Shown: positions 22,899 to 34,766, counted from the first letter of the stretch. The stretch: 64,000 bases of DNA from Campanula takesimana (GCA_026119855.1 JAOWBW010002211.1:46473-110472); one strand, 5' to 3'. Notes: generated by a model not told the origin, from the sequence alone. Made by a program: numbers and translations.

Positions 22899-22935
22899 CC
22901 TAGAACTGCCCTTTCGGGTTTTCACCTCTAGTGGG
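22899..22935 (-). other. Hairpin motif 2, B copy
   Basis: Minus sense: outer CTAGA...TCTAG, inner CCC-GAAA-GGG. Compared with the H copy, the outer closing pair changed from G-C to A-U on both sides. It lies about 80 bp downstream of the integrase stop, with an A-tract (22967-22978 on the plus strand as T) just before it. Confidence 0.7.
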
Positions 22936-23012
22936 GCTGTCTTTTGCGCGCTCTCTCTCTCTCTGTTTTTTTTTTTTTGAAACTCGATAGCAATTACAGA
23001 ATTCGGCGTCTT

Positions 23013-24236
23013 CTACGCATAATACTTCTTCAATTTGCTGAGGTTGCAGGGCTGAACGAGGTCTTCTCCGAATTCAGTTTGCAGGAACACGGCTCCGCCA
23101 GACTGTATCTTCTTAACAATATAGGGGCCCAACCATGGAGACTTCTATTTCCCTTGAGGGTTGACATAACTTGGTGGCTTTTCTCGCAACACAAGATCTC
23201 CCACTTTGACATCACGGTCTTTGACCGTCTTGTTAAATGCCCTGGCGATTCTGCGTTGATACGCGCGGTTGTGCTCCAAAGCCAGCAATCGTTTCTCATC
23301 GAGCAATGCTAACTCTTCATGGCGACTTTGTAGCCAATCAATCTCTGACACTTGATTCTCAAGTAACACTCTCATAGAGGGGATTTCAAGCTCAATCGGG
23401 AGAATTGCCTCCATGCCATATGCTAGTGAATAAGGAGTAGCCCCAGTCAGTGTCCGGACAGATGTGCGGTATCCCCACAAGGCTAAAGGCAACTTCTCAG
23501 GCCAATCCTTTCCGGTGATGGCCATCTTTCTAATTATGTTCTCAAGGGTTTTGTTCGCCGCTTCTACCGCTCCATTGGCTTAGGGTCGATATGGGGAGGA
23601 CTTGTGTCTGACCACACGGAATTCGTCAAGTAATCGGTTGACTTCTCCTCCAAAGTGGGATCCATTATCTGATATCATCTCATAAGGGACTCCATATCTG
23701 TAGAAGATGTTGGTACGAATGAACTCGGCCACCTTCTTGGCATTCAAAACCTTTTAAGCAGCGGCCTCAACCCATTTAGTGAAATAGTCGATAGCTACGA
23801 GCACATATTCTTGCCCACTCGAACCCTTCGGTTTGACTTGACCAATGACATCTATTCCCCATGTTGAGAAAGGCTAAGGAGCGGTTGATTGATAGAGGAT
23901 GTGCGGCGGCAGATGTCGTAAGCTAGCCTACCGTTGACACTGATCACAAGTTCGCACCTTCATCATACAATCCTTCTCCATTGTAGTCCAGTAATACCCT
24001 TGCCTCACTATCTTCTTAGCGAGCAAATTCCCATTCATGTGGGGTCCACACAGTCCCCTATGGATTTCATCCATGATTCTAGTCGCTTCAGACTTGTCTA
24101 CACAGAGCAAATTTGGTCCGTTATGATATCTTTTGTACAATCGATCTTCAGAAATCACAAATTGGGAGGCCCACCTTCGCATTGTAATTCTTGCCCTTTT
24201 GTCTTTTTCTGGAGGGTAGATTTCGTTCTTGAGCAC
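23013..24236 (-). pseudogene. Element B integrase
   Basis: The minus frame begins with an H2C2 zinc-binding domain (HRGLCGPHMN...CDQCQ, 24070-23930). The DDE core follows, with aspartates in STWGID and SDNGSHFGGE and the glutamate in NGAVEAANKTL. The C-terminal part is 23525-23145, ending LSKLKKYYA at 23013. At least four in-frame stops interrupt it, near 23878, 23757, 23580 and 23145. All three catalytic residues are readable. The enzyme would insert B cDNA; the C-terminal part shows no chromodomain, in keeping with the Tat group. Confidence 0.9.
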
Positions 24237-24239
24237 ATT

Positions 24240-25097
24240 CTATACATCTATGTACCATGGCTCTTCATTTTTCGCATTTTCCAATTCAATGACCAGGCAG
24301 TAGGCTGGGATTGATCTCTTACTAACCACAAACGGCTTTACCGTGACATCAACAGGGAATTCCATGATGGAGGCTAGGGTAGCCAACGCATTTGCGAATC
24401 TATTTCGATCCCTTGGAAGATAGTGAAATGAGATATTCGAGAAACGTTCTGTGAGCGCTACCAGTCGAATATGATATTGTTGCAGTTTCAAATCTTGGAT
24501 CCTCCACTTTCCTTCAATCTGATTGATGATTAGGGTGGAGTCCCCGAACACTTCAATTTCTCTGACTCCTCGGTTTAATGCTTCTTCAAGGCCAGCCATG
24601 CCAGCCTCATACTCTGCTGTGTTATTTGAACAGTTAAAATCTAACCAGATAGCAATGGGTGTGTGCGCATCACTTGGATCAATGAGCAAAATTCCGATTC
24701 CGAAACCTCTTTTGTTTGCAGCCCCATCAAAGAAGAGTTGCCATTTGCTTTCTGAACAACCGACGGTGTAGATTCCTTCATTGGGGAACTGTGTCTCAGG
24801 TTCGGGCTCAAGATCAAAAGCCAAATCCGCAAGTTGGTCCGCTATCACCCTTCCTTTAATGGACTTAGGCGTTGCGTAAGTCATATCAAATTCACTTAAG
24901 AGAAAATCCCACTTGGCCACTCGATTGGACATGGTTGGCCTTTCAAGAATGTATTTCACTGGATCCATTCGGGACACAATCTGAATAGGCAAGGACTGCA
25001 AGTAGATCTTTAACCACTGCGAGACCCAAACCAAGCCGGTGCACACTTTTTCCAATGCTGAGTAATTCAATTCACTCCCTTGTAACTTTCGGCTCAC
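24240..25097 (-). pseudogene. Element B tandem RNase H domains
   Basis: A 285-residue frame. The first 100 residues (SRKLQGSELNYSALEKV...YILERPTMSNRVAKW) are the RT-linked Ty3-type RNase H. A second, separate RNase H follows: WQLFFDGAANKRGFGIGILL, then TAEYEAGMAGLEEAL, then FGDSTLIINQI, and later RNRFANALATLAS, which together carry the Asp-Glu-Asp-Asp acidic set. Possession of this additional RNase H is a known mark of the Tat lineage. It would remove the RNA template and help to form plus-strand primers. A stop separates it from the reverse transcriptase frame. The open frame ends at a stop just before the integrase domain. Confidence 0.9.
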
Positions 25098-25184
25098 AAA
25101 ATAGATTGCATTTTCAACCTAGGAGTCTTCTTTTTCTTGCGTAAGCATTGCTCCTACTGCAGTGTCAGTAACGGTTAGGTACAG

Positions 25185-26015
25185 TCACAAAGGTTTGTGC
25201 GAGTGAGGTGGGGCCAAGACCGGTGGGCTTGTTAGGTATTCTTTGACTTTTTCAAAAGCAATCTGGCACTCTTCATCCCATGATCGATCGGTGTCCCTTT
25301 TTAGGAGCTTGAAGAGCGGTTCACAAATTGTGGTCAACTGCCGTATGAATCTGCTGATATATTGGGTTCTTCCCAAGAAACCCTTTACCTCCTTTTGAGT
25401 CCGAGGTCGGGGCATTTCTGTGATGGACTTTATTTTGTTGGGGTCGATCTCAATCCCTCTTTCTGTTACCAAGAAACCTAGGACTTTGCCTCGGGTTGTG
25501 CCGAATGTGCATTTAGCAGGATTCAATTTCATGTGGTAATTACGCAATCTTTCAAAGAATTTTCTGAGGTCAACCAGATGCTGAGAGCCTTCTTCAACTG
25601 AGTGCACAATCATGTCATCCACGTAGATTTCAAGCTCTTTGTGGATCATGTCATGAAAAAGGGTTGTAGAACCTCTTTGGTAAGTGGTTCCGGCATTTTT
25701 AAGACCGAAAGGCATCACAGTGTAACAGAATGTCCCCCAAGGGGTGATGAAGGAGGTTTTCTCTTGATCCTCCACCGCCATTTTAATTTGATTGTATCCC
25801 GCCATTCCATCAACAAACAACTTCACTTTGTGCATTGAAACTGAGTCTACCAAAATGTCAATATTTGGTAACGAGAAATCGTCTTTCGGGCAAGCTTTGT
25901 TGAGGTCTCTGAAATCAACACATATCTGAACTTTTCCGTTTGCTTTCTCAACTGTGACCATGTTGGACAACCATTGGGGATATTCCACAACTCGGATGAA
26001 ACCCACCTGCAACAA
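25185..26015 (-). pseudogene. Element B reverse transcriptase
   Basis: A 276-residue frame covering the RVT_1 core: EKANGKVQICVDFRDLNKACPKD, then FVDGMAGYNQIKM with the first catalytic aspartate, MPFGLKNAGTTYQR, and the active-site YVDDM. The thumb region follows (LGFLVTERGIEIDPNKI, then KGFLGRTQYISRFI). Catalytic residues look intact within this segment, though the frame is separated by stops from its neighbours. The enzyme copies genomic RNA into cDNA from the tRNA primer bound at 31022-31038. Confidence 0.92.
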
Positions 26016-26045
26016 CCATTCGATCTCTTCCTTAACCTGGAGGGC

Positions 26046-26486
26046 CTACTGCGGCTTGATTATGTGTAGTTTCTGTTTGACCGGCTTGGCATCGAGAAAG
26101 GTGGGAATTCGGTGCTCCACAATTATCGGATCTAACCTAGGCATATCTTCATACGACCAAACAAACACATCAACAAACTCTTTGAGTAAACTGATCAACC
26201 GTTCCCTGTCAGCCCCTTGCATGAAGCTTCCAATTTTCATCTCTTTGATTTCCCCGTTCAGCCCTAGATTGACGGTGGACAAATCTTCCCCACAGGCCTC
26301 TAACTTTCGTTCCCCACACTGTCTTGCTAACCTGCTTAGCTCAATTAAATAATCTTTTTCATCTTGGCTTATGTCTTTTAAAGATTCACGACTAACTTCA
26401 TTTGTTATTAAATTTTCATTTGTTAAATCATTATTTAAAATATTGGCAACCGAGGAGTAAGCGGAAATAGAGGAAATTTCATTCAT
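26046..26486 (-). pseudogene. Element B linker upstream of reverse transcriptase
   Basis: A 146-residue frame ending in LLKEFVDVFVWSYEDMPRLDPIIVEHRIP, the conserved lead-in to the Ty3/gypsy reverse transcriptase. The front part (about residues 1-75) is Asn/Ser/Glu-rich without a recognised domain. A stop at 26043 separates it from the polymerase core. Confidence 0.75.
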
Positions 26487-26673
26487 GACAGAGGGGAGTA
26501 CAAGCTCGGCGACCGCGTCGAGGTCCTTGATAGTGAGGCCCTCTTCGGGAGTCCCAGAAACAACATCAGAGAGTACAAAGGGTTCAAAAGCCGGTCCATC
26601 AGGGCGAACATATCCAAACTACTTCACGAGCATGTCAACAGTGGCGAGCGGGCCAGTGGTTTTGGACCAGTTA

Positions 26674-27231
26674 TTAAGTGGTACCACTGTCGGCTTGAGG
26701 TGCCGGATCATAAGCTTCTGCGGTGCCATCCTCGATCATAACCACAGATCCATCTTCCAGGCCAAACCCTTCAAACAATGCGAAGACATCATCCTCCTCA
26801 TCGATATTCCACGGAGTAACCGGGTCCGGTTGCTTATAGGAACCGTCCAAATCAAGGCTTTCGTCGACCACCTTGACATCATCAAACACTTCCCATCCAG
26901 CGTGGGGCTTTTCATCCATCCCGTTAAATGGCTCGGGAGGCATAACATTTGCAACATCTTCGCTCTTGCGAATAAAGTACCCCTTCCAAGATTTATCGTA
27001 GGGACGGAGTGGCGGGAGCTCATAGGTCCTTCCTTTCTTGAGGGAATTCTTCCTCTCCCTTTTCTCGTGCATAGATTTGGAAATTTCAGTGGGAGTCGGT
27101 TTATAGCCTAGTCCAAACAGAGGAATGAAAACAGGCACATCATCCTTGATAGCTTCAACACACCCTTGCTGCTCTTTCCCGAGTCCCAAAATAGGTAAGA
27201 AATTCATCTTCTTGACCATATTCAAGGCCAT
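26674..27231 (-). pseudogene. Element B protease-RT spacer region
   Basis: A 185-residue frame in phase with the protease frame upstream (a TGA at 27253 splits them). It contains GLGKEQQGCVEAIKDD, then FGLGYKPTP, and an acidic stretch, a conserved spacer in Tat elements. No catalytic domain. It ends at tandem TAA codons, and the downstream linker continues in another frame. Confidence 0.65.
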
Positions 27232-27255
27232 CGCGTCTCCATACTTGGTCCTCTT

Positions 27256-28530
27256 TCAACCAATTAGATCGGTTTCTTTGACATATTCAATAGCATGGAT
27301 CCGAGCTTGTGGGATCACTTCGAAACCGCTTAAGAAAATACCGGTATCTTTGTGCTCAATTCCCAAGATTGGGAGGTCATTGGCTTGTGTATCATCTTGG
27401 GCGTGAACTACCACAACATGGTTGTCGTGGATGAACTTGATGCACTGATGGTAAGAAGAAGCTACCCCTTTTACTCCATGGATCCAAGGGCGTCCCAAAA
27501 GTAGACTGAATGAGGACTTGATGTCGATTACTTGGAATTCGATTGGCATAACAAGAGGGCCAATGGTGAGAGTGAGGGAGATAACGCCCAAGACATAGCG
27601 ACTGGTGCTATCGTAAGCACGGACGACTTGAGAGGATGGTTCCAAATTGGTTATCTTAATTCCCAAATATGCGAGAACATGCACGGGGCAAACATTGACC
27701 GAAGAGCCATTATCGATCAACACATGAGCTAAGTGCTCACCTCCAACCCCGACTGTGATGTGCAGAGCTTCGATATGATTAAGACCAATTTTTGGTGCAT
27801 CGAGATCAGTAAAAGTGATAATATTCCCAAAATGAATGTTGCCGATCATGTGGACATGGTCATTGGGAGAGGTCTCGATCGGGATGATAGCTTGAGTGAG
27901 AGCCTTAACCAAAGTGTCTCGGTGCTCTTGAGAAGATGAAAGCAAACACCAAATGGATATATTAGCCTGGGTTTTCTTTAACTGCGTTAAGACCGGGTTC
28001 TCGGCGACGTTTTCTTTCTGAGCGGGAGCTCCTTCTTTGTCCTTTCCATATTCGCTCGTCTCTGGATTCGGAGACTGATAGGCTCTCCCGGAGCGAGTGA
28101 GATGATTCACGTTTCCACCAATCCAAGTGGCCTTTTCAAGAGGGGCCTTTCGTTCCTCGACGGATTTAGCACTAGACAAGATTGAATCCCAAGAGATCAT
28201 GTGGCACTCAAAGTCTTCGGAAATAACAGGAGTCACGGTGTAATTCAAAGCTTTCTTTGGAACTATGAAACTAGTCATTGAGTAGTCTTCTTTAAATTCG
28301 ATCATATGGATTCCCGGCAAGGGATTAGTCACCACATTCGGTTGGGGTGGTTTCTGAATGAGCCCATCGTCAATCATGTCTTGCAGAGTGTGCCTCAAAT
28401 TCCAACAATCGTCCGTCGCATGACCAGGTGATACGTGGTATGCGCAATACTTGTTTGCGTCCCAATTCTTAGGAGGTGGATTAGGCGGGCGGTATCCTTC
28501 TATTGGTTTCAATACCCCTTGGGCGACCAA
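27256..28530 (-). pseudogene. Element B gag C-terminus and aspartic protease
   Basis: A 424-residue frame. The gag end has the knuckle-like YCAYHVSPGHATDDCWNLRH at about residue 28. A variable linker follows. The retropepsin-type domain is at about residues 255-365, with active-site VLIDNGSSVNVCP in place of the usual D-T/S-G, and FSLLLGRPWIH, the conserved second protease block. A D-N-G triplet is, as far as I know, common in plant Tat elements and need not mean inactivity. A TAA at 28531 separates it from the gag frame upstream, in the same phase. Confidence 0.85.
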
Positions 28531-28533
28531 TCC

Positions 28534-30135
28534 TTAGAAAATAGTGGACAACGGAGCATTGAACTTATCAAACTGCCTCTCTCTCCGATTTCTACCATTC
28601 TTTTGCTGATTGTTGATGGAGTTCACAGACCCGTCTTGATTATAGCACGAGGGTACCCTATTGTAACTGTTTCGGCTAGGTCCTGCATTGTTGTTCCAAA
28701 AGGGAGTAGGAGTCATAGCAACACTATTCACAACCGGCGTCGGGGCCTTAGCAGCAGGACGGTATCTGTAGGAGCTAGGAGAAGAATCTAGCTTGATCAC
28801 CCTAGTTCGGACATCCTCGTCAATACGGGAACCCACATCTAGAATAGAAGCAAAATCAGGAAATGGGAGGTACTTCATCTTATCCGCATACACTGGGTGA
28901 AGATTTTTAAGGAAAATGCGGGTTTGCTCGGCACTGTCTGGCCTTTCCAAAGTTTGAGCAACTTTCTTCCTCCACCTACTCACAAATTCAGAGAACGATT
29001 CCTTCTCGCGTTGAGCACACGAATCAAGATCACGGCGGCTCTTCTCCTAGTTGGAGTTATCTTTGTACTGCTTTTGGAAATCATCTACAAGCTTCCCCCA
29101 ATTATCAACCAAGTTGGCATCCACAGTCATGAACCATTGCTTAGCGGCTCCTACCAAAGTCAAATGGAAGTTGGAGGCCATAGCCCCAACATTAGCCCCA
29201 CGGGACTGCATCGCATGAGCATAGGATTTCAAGTGGGCCATTGGGCACCCCGTACCATCAAATTTTTCCACATCGGGCATCTTGAATTTAGGAGGCAAAA
29301 CAGCAAACGGAGATAATTTCAAAGAATCTGCGGAAAACTCTCCTTTATTCATGACTTTTCTCAACATTTCTTTCATTTCATTCATTTCAATTTCAGCCCT
29401 AGTAAGAGGTACATATGGGACACACTTGTAGAACGCTTCCATTTGGCGGACCAAGTTAGGATCTTGCCCTTGGGAAGTTCCTTGGTTGAACGGAGAGACA
29501 CCGCTAGCAAATGCACCATAAGCGTTGGGTTGCTAATTCGGGTATAGGGTTTGCTTATACTGAGCAAAGGCATTGTGGTCGGGCGGATACTGAGATGGGT
29601 TCACCACGAAGTTTGCTTGATTCGGGATGAATTTGTGATTGATGCCACTGAAGTCTGGATGAGCCACATGACCGTGGGGATGAACATTTTGGTGATGATT
29701 ATGACCATTGGTGTTGCTGCCGTTGAGATTTAAATTCACGGTGGGAATGCCGTTGCCATTTCCATTCACATTCGGGTTGCCATTGCCATTGGGGTTGCCA
29801 TTAGGAGCCCCATTACCATTATCATTTCCATTCGGATTGCCATTGGGATTTCCGTTGAGGTTTCCATTAGGAGCCCCATTACCATTATCATTTCCATTCG
29901 GATTGCCATTGGGATTTCCGTTGAGGTTGCCATTGGGAGCCCTATTACCATTCTGATTCTGCATCTGAACAAGCGTAGCAAGTAGCTCATCTTGCTGAGT
30001 TCTCATCTGACCCAACACATTCTGTTCCAACCATGCTTGAAGACCTGGTGGCGGCACATAAGCTTGATCATTCCCTTCTTCGGCCATTGCAATAGCTTCC
30101 TCGGGTACGGGCACTGTCTCGGTAACTCGGATCAA
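28534..30135 (-). pseudogene. Element B gag
   Basis: One continuous phase broken by TAG or TAA stops near 29533 and 29046. The N-terminal part has a helix with GLQAWLEQNVLGQMRTQQDE. It is followed by a long Asn-Gly-Pro repeat tract (29955-29755) made of NGNPNGN units. The capsid region includes MPDVEKFDGTGCPMAHLKSY and WFMTVDANLVDNWGKL, then SRWRKKVAQ and FLKNLHPVYADKM, matching the plant Retrotrans_gag domain. The downstream end is Asn/Arg-rich and joins the protease frame. Gag would build the particle and bind RNA. Confidence 0.88.
29755..29955 (-). repeat. In-frame Asn-Gly-Pro repeat in B gag
   Basis: Imperfect 12-18 bp units plus a larger duplicated block of about 75 bp (29804-29878 and 29879-29950), coding NGNPNGN and NDNGNGAP segments. 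Confidence 0.9.
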
Positions 30136-31021
30136 CCTCCCCTTGCGGTTTCTAACTCCCCCTCTCCAAGTAGATGCCAGGCTTAGAATATCTGAAAGGG
30201 ATGGTGTTTAGGGTTGATTAGAGAGCGGAAAGGATCGAGATTTTTTCGAGCTTGATTCAAAAGAAGTTCAAAAATCACAAAATCAAACCTAGAATGCCGG
30301 ATAAGCACTTGCTTTATTTTGACACGTATGAAATCTTGGAATAGTGGATACCATCTCCAAAGTATAGGACCAACGTTTTTCACCTGTACTATTGGCCGTC
30401 CGAGCCCCTAGCGAAGGGCCTATACTCTTTCGGGGATCCACCATTCGGTTACGGTCTAAGGGAGGGTCTTGACAATTTAAAGTCAATCCAAGCATTTCAA
30501 TGAATTTCCACAATGTAGGTTGTTTATGACCTTTTGGGAAATGCATAGGATTGAGGTGAAATTGCTAGACAAAAACCGGCATGAAGTCTGGGATGTGTCA
30601 TTTTTTGAAAATATGGACATCGTGGCTTGGTAACGGGGAAGATTGGCTTACACCCATCGTAACGACTAATAGGCTCGCTTTGGGGTGAGAATGTCCACCG
30701 CGGGCCCTATAGGGAAGTCGATGAGCTCCCTTATACCCTCGGGTTACATTCTCGGGTATGTACGGTTCTACTAGACGTTATTTTCAAAAACGTGCATGTG
30801 TGTGAGGTATCTATACTTTTGAAAAATGATTTTGAAAGCAAGTAAAGAAAACAAGATTTTTTTTTTAAGGGAATCACCCACCACGCATGTAAAATATATA
30901 CAAACAAGGTAAAAGGAACGTCCCTACAAAACAAAGGTTAGGGCATAAATATATACAAATAAGGCGAAGCATATAAAGCATGGCATGCACAAAAATTAGA
31001 GTCTAGCCCACTTAAGATAGT
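30136..31021 (-). other. Element B leader
   Basis: About 0.9 kb between PBS and gag without a credible gene. Its middle (30290-30480) resembles the leader of H at 18520-18720, including gtttttcacctgta. A poly-T/A tract at 30856-30868. Confidence 0.6.
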
Positions 31022-31038
31022 CCCCAGCGGAGTTGCCA
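31022..31038 (-). promoter_or_regulatory. Primer binding site of element B
   Basis: Minus strand TGGCAACTCCGCTGGGG, one base after the LTR end; one difference from H's PBS (A for G at the fifth base). Confidence 0.85.
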
Positions 31039-33002
31039 CTGTGAGAGCCCGCGCTCGAAAGCCGCACACGCCGAACATATGACATGATATGTGATCGCTC
31101 AATGAAAGCGGTTCGGGTGAGTGCCTCGTGCTGATGCGCTTTTGGAAATGCGCTCGGTGCCCTCATAATGGTTCCTCTTGATGAAATCAAAACAGTCAAG
31201 AGTCGCCACCTCATTTTATTTTAGGAAAAACGAAGATAAAACCTTTTTTAGAGAAAGTGGGTTCGGGGGCTAAGTTACGAGAAGAGAAGGGGTTTGGCAC
31301 TCTCCTCGCCCGTGATGGTCTCTAGCATGCATGCCACGTAGATTCAATTTCATGCCTTTTATGCCTTGCTTTTATGCCCTAACAAAATGGTTAATAATAT
31401 AAGAGGAAGTCTTCCTATTCTAGGAATGTTTGCTTTAATTCACAAATGAGAGTCGGTTTGGGTGGACTCCCACTCGGTTTTGAAAATGGTTTAGCATTCA
31501 TATCCAGTAAAGGAAACACACAATGGGGGTGGGGGATTAATATTTACAATGGTGAACAAAAGGGAAACAAATCCCATATCAAATAAATGTCCAAACTCCG
31601 TCCCCAAACATTTAAGGGACTGCTGTGCTCTTCTTCTTTGTGTACCTGTTCTTATGCTTGCCCGATCTGGAAAGTAAAGGTTAGGAAAAGTCCCTAACAC
31701 ATCAAGTACCAAACATGATTTTTCCCTTGATTTTAGGAGCATGTTATGGTGTCCAAACAAAGCATGCAAGATAGAACTTTCCACAACCTAATCTGACAGA
31801 TATGTATACATTCATAAAAGATCCACTTTTTGCATCATGAAAACGGGGGAATCATGGGAAATACTAAACATGAAAGTTATTCCTAACATATCAAAGTTTA
31901 GATCAGGAGAGTTTCAAATCCATAAAGAAAGTATAAATCACACAAAACACCTCTGACATTTTGGTGTCAGAACAGGAAGTATGCTAATCTGAGAACAAAG
32001 AGTTGGAACAAAAAATGGAAAGAACCTCTTCCACTCAGGGTAAAAATATTATATTTACATGCTCATCTTCCTATGTTTTTTAGAAAAAAAATCCTTTTGT
32101 GGTCTAAGACCAAAACCCATGTTTTCTATATATAAACAAAGCAACAAGACAGAAAGGTGCAGATTGACAGTCTGCTGGAAATTTACAAAAGGGATGAAAA
32201 CACCCATAAAAACTCACTCAAATGAGATGATATGAACATTAAACTTTGTACATACATAGATTTACATACTAACACCACAAAAAAACAACCATATGAGTAT
32301 TTAATCATGGTATATCATCATTTAGAAAGAAGAACAACAAGAATGTCAACATTTGTATCTTTTGGACATCAAATGGAGGTCTAGCCTAACACAGTGGCTA
32401 GACCCCTCAACAAATTACATGATCAACTACATATTACATTTAAAGAGATTACAAGATGAAGATATTACCTAGGTTGTGCTTCCTTTGCTTCCAAGGGAAG
32501 ACTTTTTTATGTTTTTCTTAAGGTGTTTGCCTTTGTGATTGAATGAGTGTTTGGATGAGTTGCTTTGGTTTGTGTTTAGGGAGTGTTTTGTGGTGGTGCT
32601 ATGGTTGTGTAGTGACTGAGATTAAGGAGTGTTTATGGTTGCTAGAGAGAGAAAGAGGGAGTGTTTTGCTTATGTGTGTATTGTGTATCAAGTGTGTATG
32701 AGTTTTTTCTTGAATAATGGATGATGGGGGTGGTCATATGGAGGAGGGAGGTGGAAAATGACCTTAGGCCACCCTTTCTTAGGTCTAGGAGTCAGTTTTA
32801 GGGGTCAATCCCCGTCCATTTGCAGCTGGGAATGATCAAAATTCTGACTTTTGTGGCCAAGTTGTTGATAAAACAAAAATTTGATCTGCACAGGGAAGAA
32901 GCCGTACGGCTGTGCTGGGGGCGTACGGTCGCAGCATCTGGCTGATCAATCAAATTGTGTCACTTGTCGCGCTCCGGTTGGCTCTCCCCCTTCCCACTTG
33001 GA

Positions 33003-34126
33003 TTCCTTCATCTTCTGGTAAGTTTTCCATTTCTTCTGCTTGGATGGAATGTCGAGTTTCAAGACAACGGGATAATGCTTTTGCTTGGTGTTGGCATAAA
33101 CACATTCCTCTCAAAGTCTCGGTCTTTCTTTGGAAAGCCCTTAAAGCTGCCCTCCCAACGGATGAAAATGTTTCTCGAAAAGGTATTCCTATTGTTTCTA
33201 AATGCATTTGTTGTGTGAATTCTTCCTCTGAATCAATACATCACCTCTTCATTAATTGTGATATTGCTAAGAGTGTATGGACGTTTTTTGGAGTTATGCT
33301 TGGTTTACCGATTTTGGGCTCTTCTATTGCTACTAGAATTGTTGCTTGGCATTCCCCCTCTAGTACAAGTATTGTTTCTTGGTTGGGTAATATTCTGCCC
33401 GGATTTATCTGTTGGGAAATTTGGAAGCATCGGAATAAGTGCAGGTTTGATGGATTAGTTCCAAACTCGACCAAAGTAATCCATAATATTCGGCATCAGA
33501 TTATTGGTATTCTTAGTGCTCATAAACTCTATTTTCCTGTTGTATCTAGGGATGAGTATGTATTTCAATTTTTTGAAGTGGTCCCGGCTATTCCTAAGTT
33601 GTCTCGGGTTAAGCTTGTCTCTTGGAATCCTCCGATTTCTGGTCAAATCAAGCTTAATTCTGATGGAGTTTCTAGAGGAAATCCTGGTATTGCTTCAGGG
33701 GGTGGTGTTCTTCGTTCTCATGATGGCTCTTTTATCTCTGTGTATTCTCGGTTTTATGGTCAAGCCACAAACATGGTTGCAGAGGCAAGGGCTACTCTAG
33801 ATGGTCTCATTCATGCGCATTCGATGGGTTTTCACACCATTTGGTTAGAGATTGATTCGGAAGTTCTTGCTAACATTCTTAATCGGAAATATCAGATTCC
33901 ATGGGAGATTTGGTATATAATTCAAGCCATTTTCAGAATTATGGGAGAGATTCAGATCCGGGTCACTCATATTTTTCGAGAAGGAAACAAAGTTGCAGAT
34001 TTTCTTGCTAATTATGGCGCGGATGGTAGTGCAGATTGTGATTTTCACTCTTTAGTTGCTTGCCCTCGTTTGTGCCAAAGCTTGTTATACTTTGATAGAA
34101 TCTCTTATCCTAATATTAGACTTTAG
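33003..34126 (+). pseudogene. LINE ORF2 C-terminus: zf-RVT and RNase H
   Basis: The frame has no internal stop and is entered from LTR sequence, so it lacks its own start. The first part (WCWHKHIPLKVSVFLWKALK, then CICCVNSSSESIHHLFINC) is the zf-RVT zinc-binding region found at the C-terminal side of plant LINE reverse transcriptases. The second part (about 33640-34050) is a plant-type RNase H (RVT_3): KLNSDGVSRGNPGIASGGG with the first Asp, then MVAEARATLDGL with Glu, then LEIDSEVLANIL with Asp, and HIFREGNKVADFLA with the last acidic residue. The reverse transcriptase and endonuclease parts are missing through 5' truncation. Confidence 0.9.
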
Positions 34127-34339
34127 TTTTTTATGTCTAGTCAATTGTATTTTCATAGGTGCTAGCCCCGTTCTTTTTGTAGAGGATCTTATAGCTTGTG
34201 TAAGACCTCCCCCCTAGTTTTTTCCTTTTCCGGTGGTTGTGGTTGTCATGTCCCCCACCTTGCTTGTATATTTTTTTCTTTCTTAATAAAATCTAGGGAG
34301 TACCGTCTCCTTTCGCTAAAAAAAAAAAAAAAAAAAAAA
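33003..34339 (+). mobile_element. 5'-truncated plant LINE inside the B 5' LTR
   Basis: 1337 bp present only in this LTR copy. Ends in a 22-base A run (34318-34339). An AATAAA-like signal lies at about 34283-34289. No target duplication is visible; instead 79 bp of LTR (7318-7396 in the other copy) are missing at the site. Confidence 0.9.
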
Positions 34340-34766
34340 CAAATGCTTCCGGTGTCGGTTCCGCAACAGTCCAAGATTTGTCCGAATGCGCTCATAACGG
34401 TGTCCCGGTTGTCCGTGGTCCCAACGAAAGTTGCTTGAAATATTCTCGTGGTCACGTACGTATATCTGCAATATGTTAATGAGCAAGGGATGACAATAAC
34501 ATATTTTTAAGTGCACAAAATGGATAATAACGAGCAGTTCTAAGGGTGCGGGCCCCGTTTTGGGTCCCGCAGCTCAAAAATTGAAGTATATGCCTGTTTA
34601 CTCATTTTTTCGCTCTGATCATGAATTTGAAGTCCATTAATCCATTCAACACACCGATAAGGCATACGGCACTCCCGCACAACCAAATTGAGGGTTCTAG
34701 CTCAATTTCAGGGTTTAGACCGATTAAAAGGGGTTTGATAAGGGGTGCAAGATTGGGGTATCTACA

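Larger units (their letters stand above)
5368..34766 (-). mobile_element. Tat-type Ty3/gypsy retrotransposon B, complete with nested inserts
   Basis: 29.4 kb between matching GCTAG duplications; about 16.3 kb after removing element H and the LINE. Read on the minus strand: 5' LTR (34766-31040), PBS (31038-31022), gag (30135-28534), protease (28530-27256), reverse transcriptase (26015-25185), RT-linked and second RNase H (25097-24240), integrase (24236-23013), an extra ORF on the opposite strand (split by H), 3' untranslated motif array, PPT (7843-7829) and 3' LTR (7828-5368). The second RNase H and the extra ORF are hallmarks of the Tat/Ogre/Retand group. Many in-frame stops show it is inactive. 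Confidence 0.95.
31040..34766 (-). repeat. 5' LTR of element B, interrupted by a LINE
   Basis: 3727 bp including the 1337-bp LINE at 33003-34339. The rest aligns with 5368-7828. Ends TGTGAGAGCC and GTATCTACA as seen on the plus strand. Dyad words at 32900-32932. PBS-like GAGTCGCCAC at about 31200-31209. Confidence 0.95.

Noticed and set aside
29708..29956. Plus-strand Pro/Leu/Phe-rich frame resembling a membrane protein
   Set aside because: Reverse complement of the Asn-Gly-Pro repeat of B gag.
32912..33002. Start of a longer LINE-LTR fusion gene at 32912
   Set aside because: The first 30 codons are LTR sequence with no LINE homology; the in-frame junction looks accidental.
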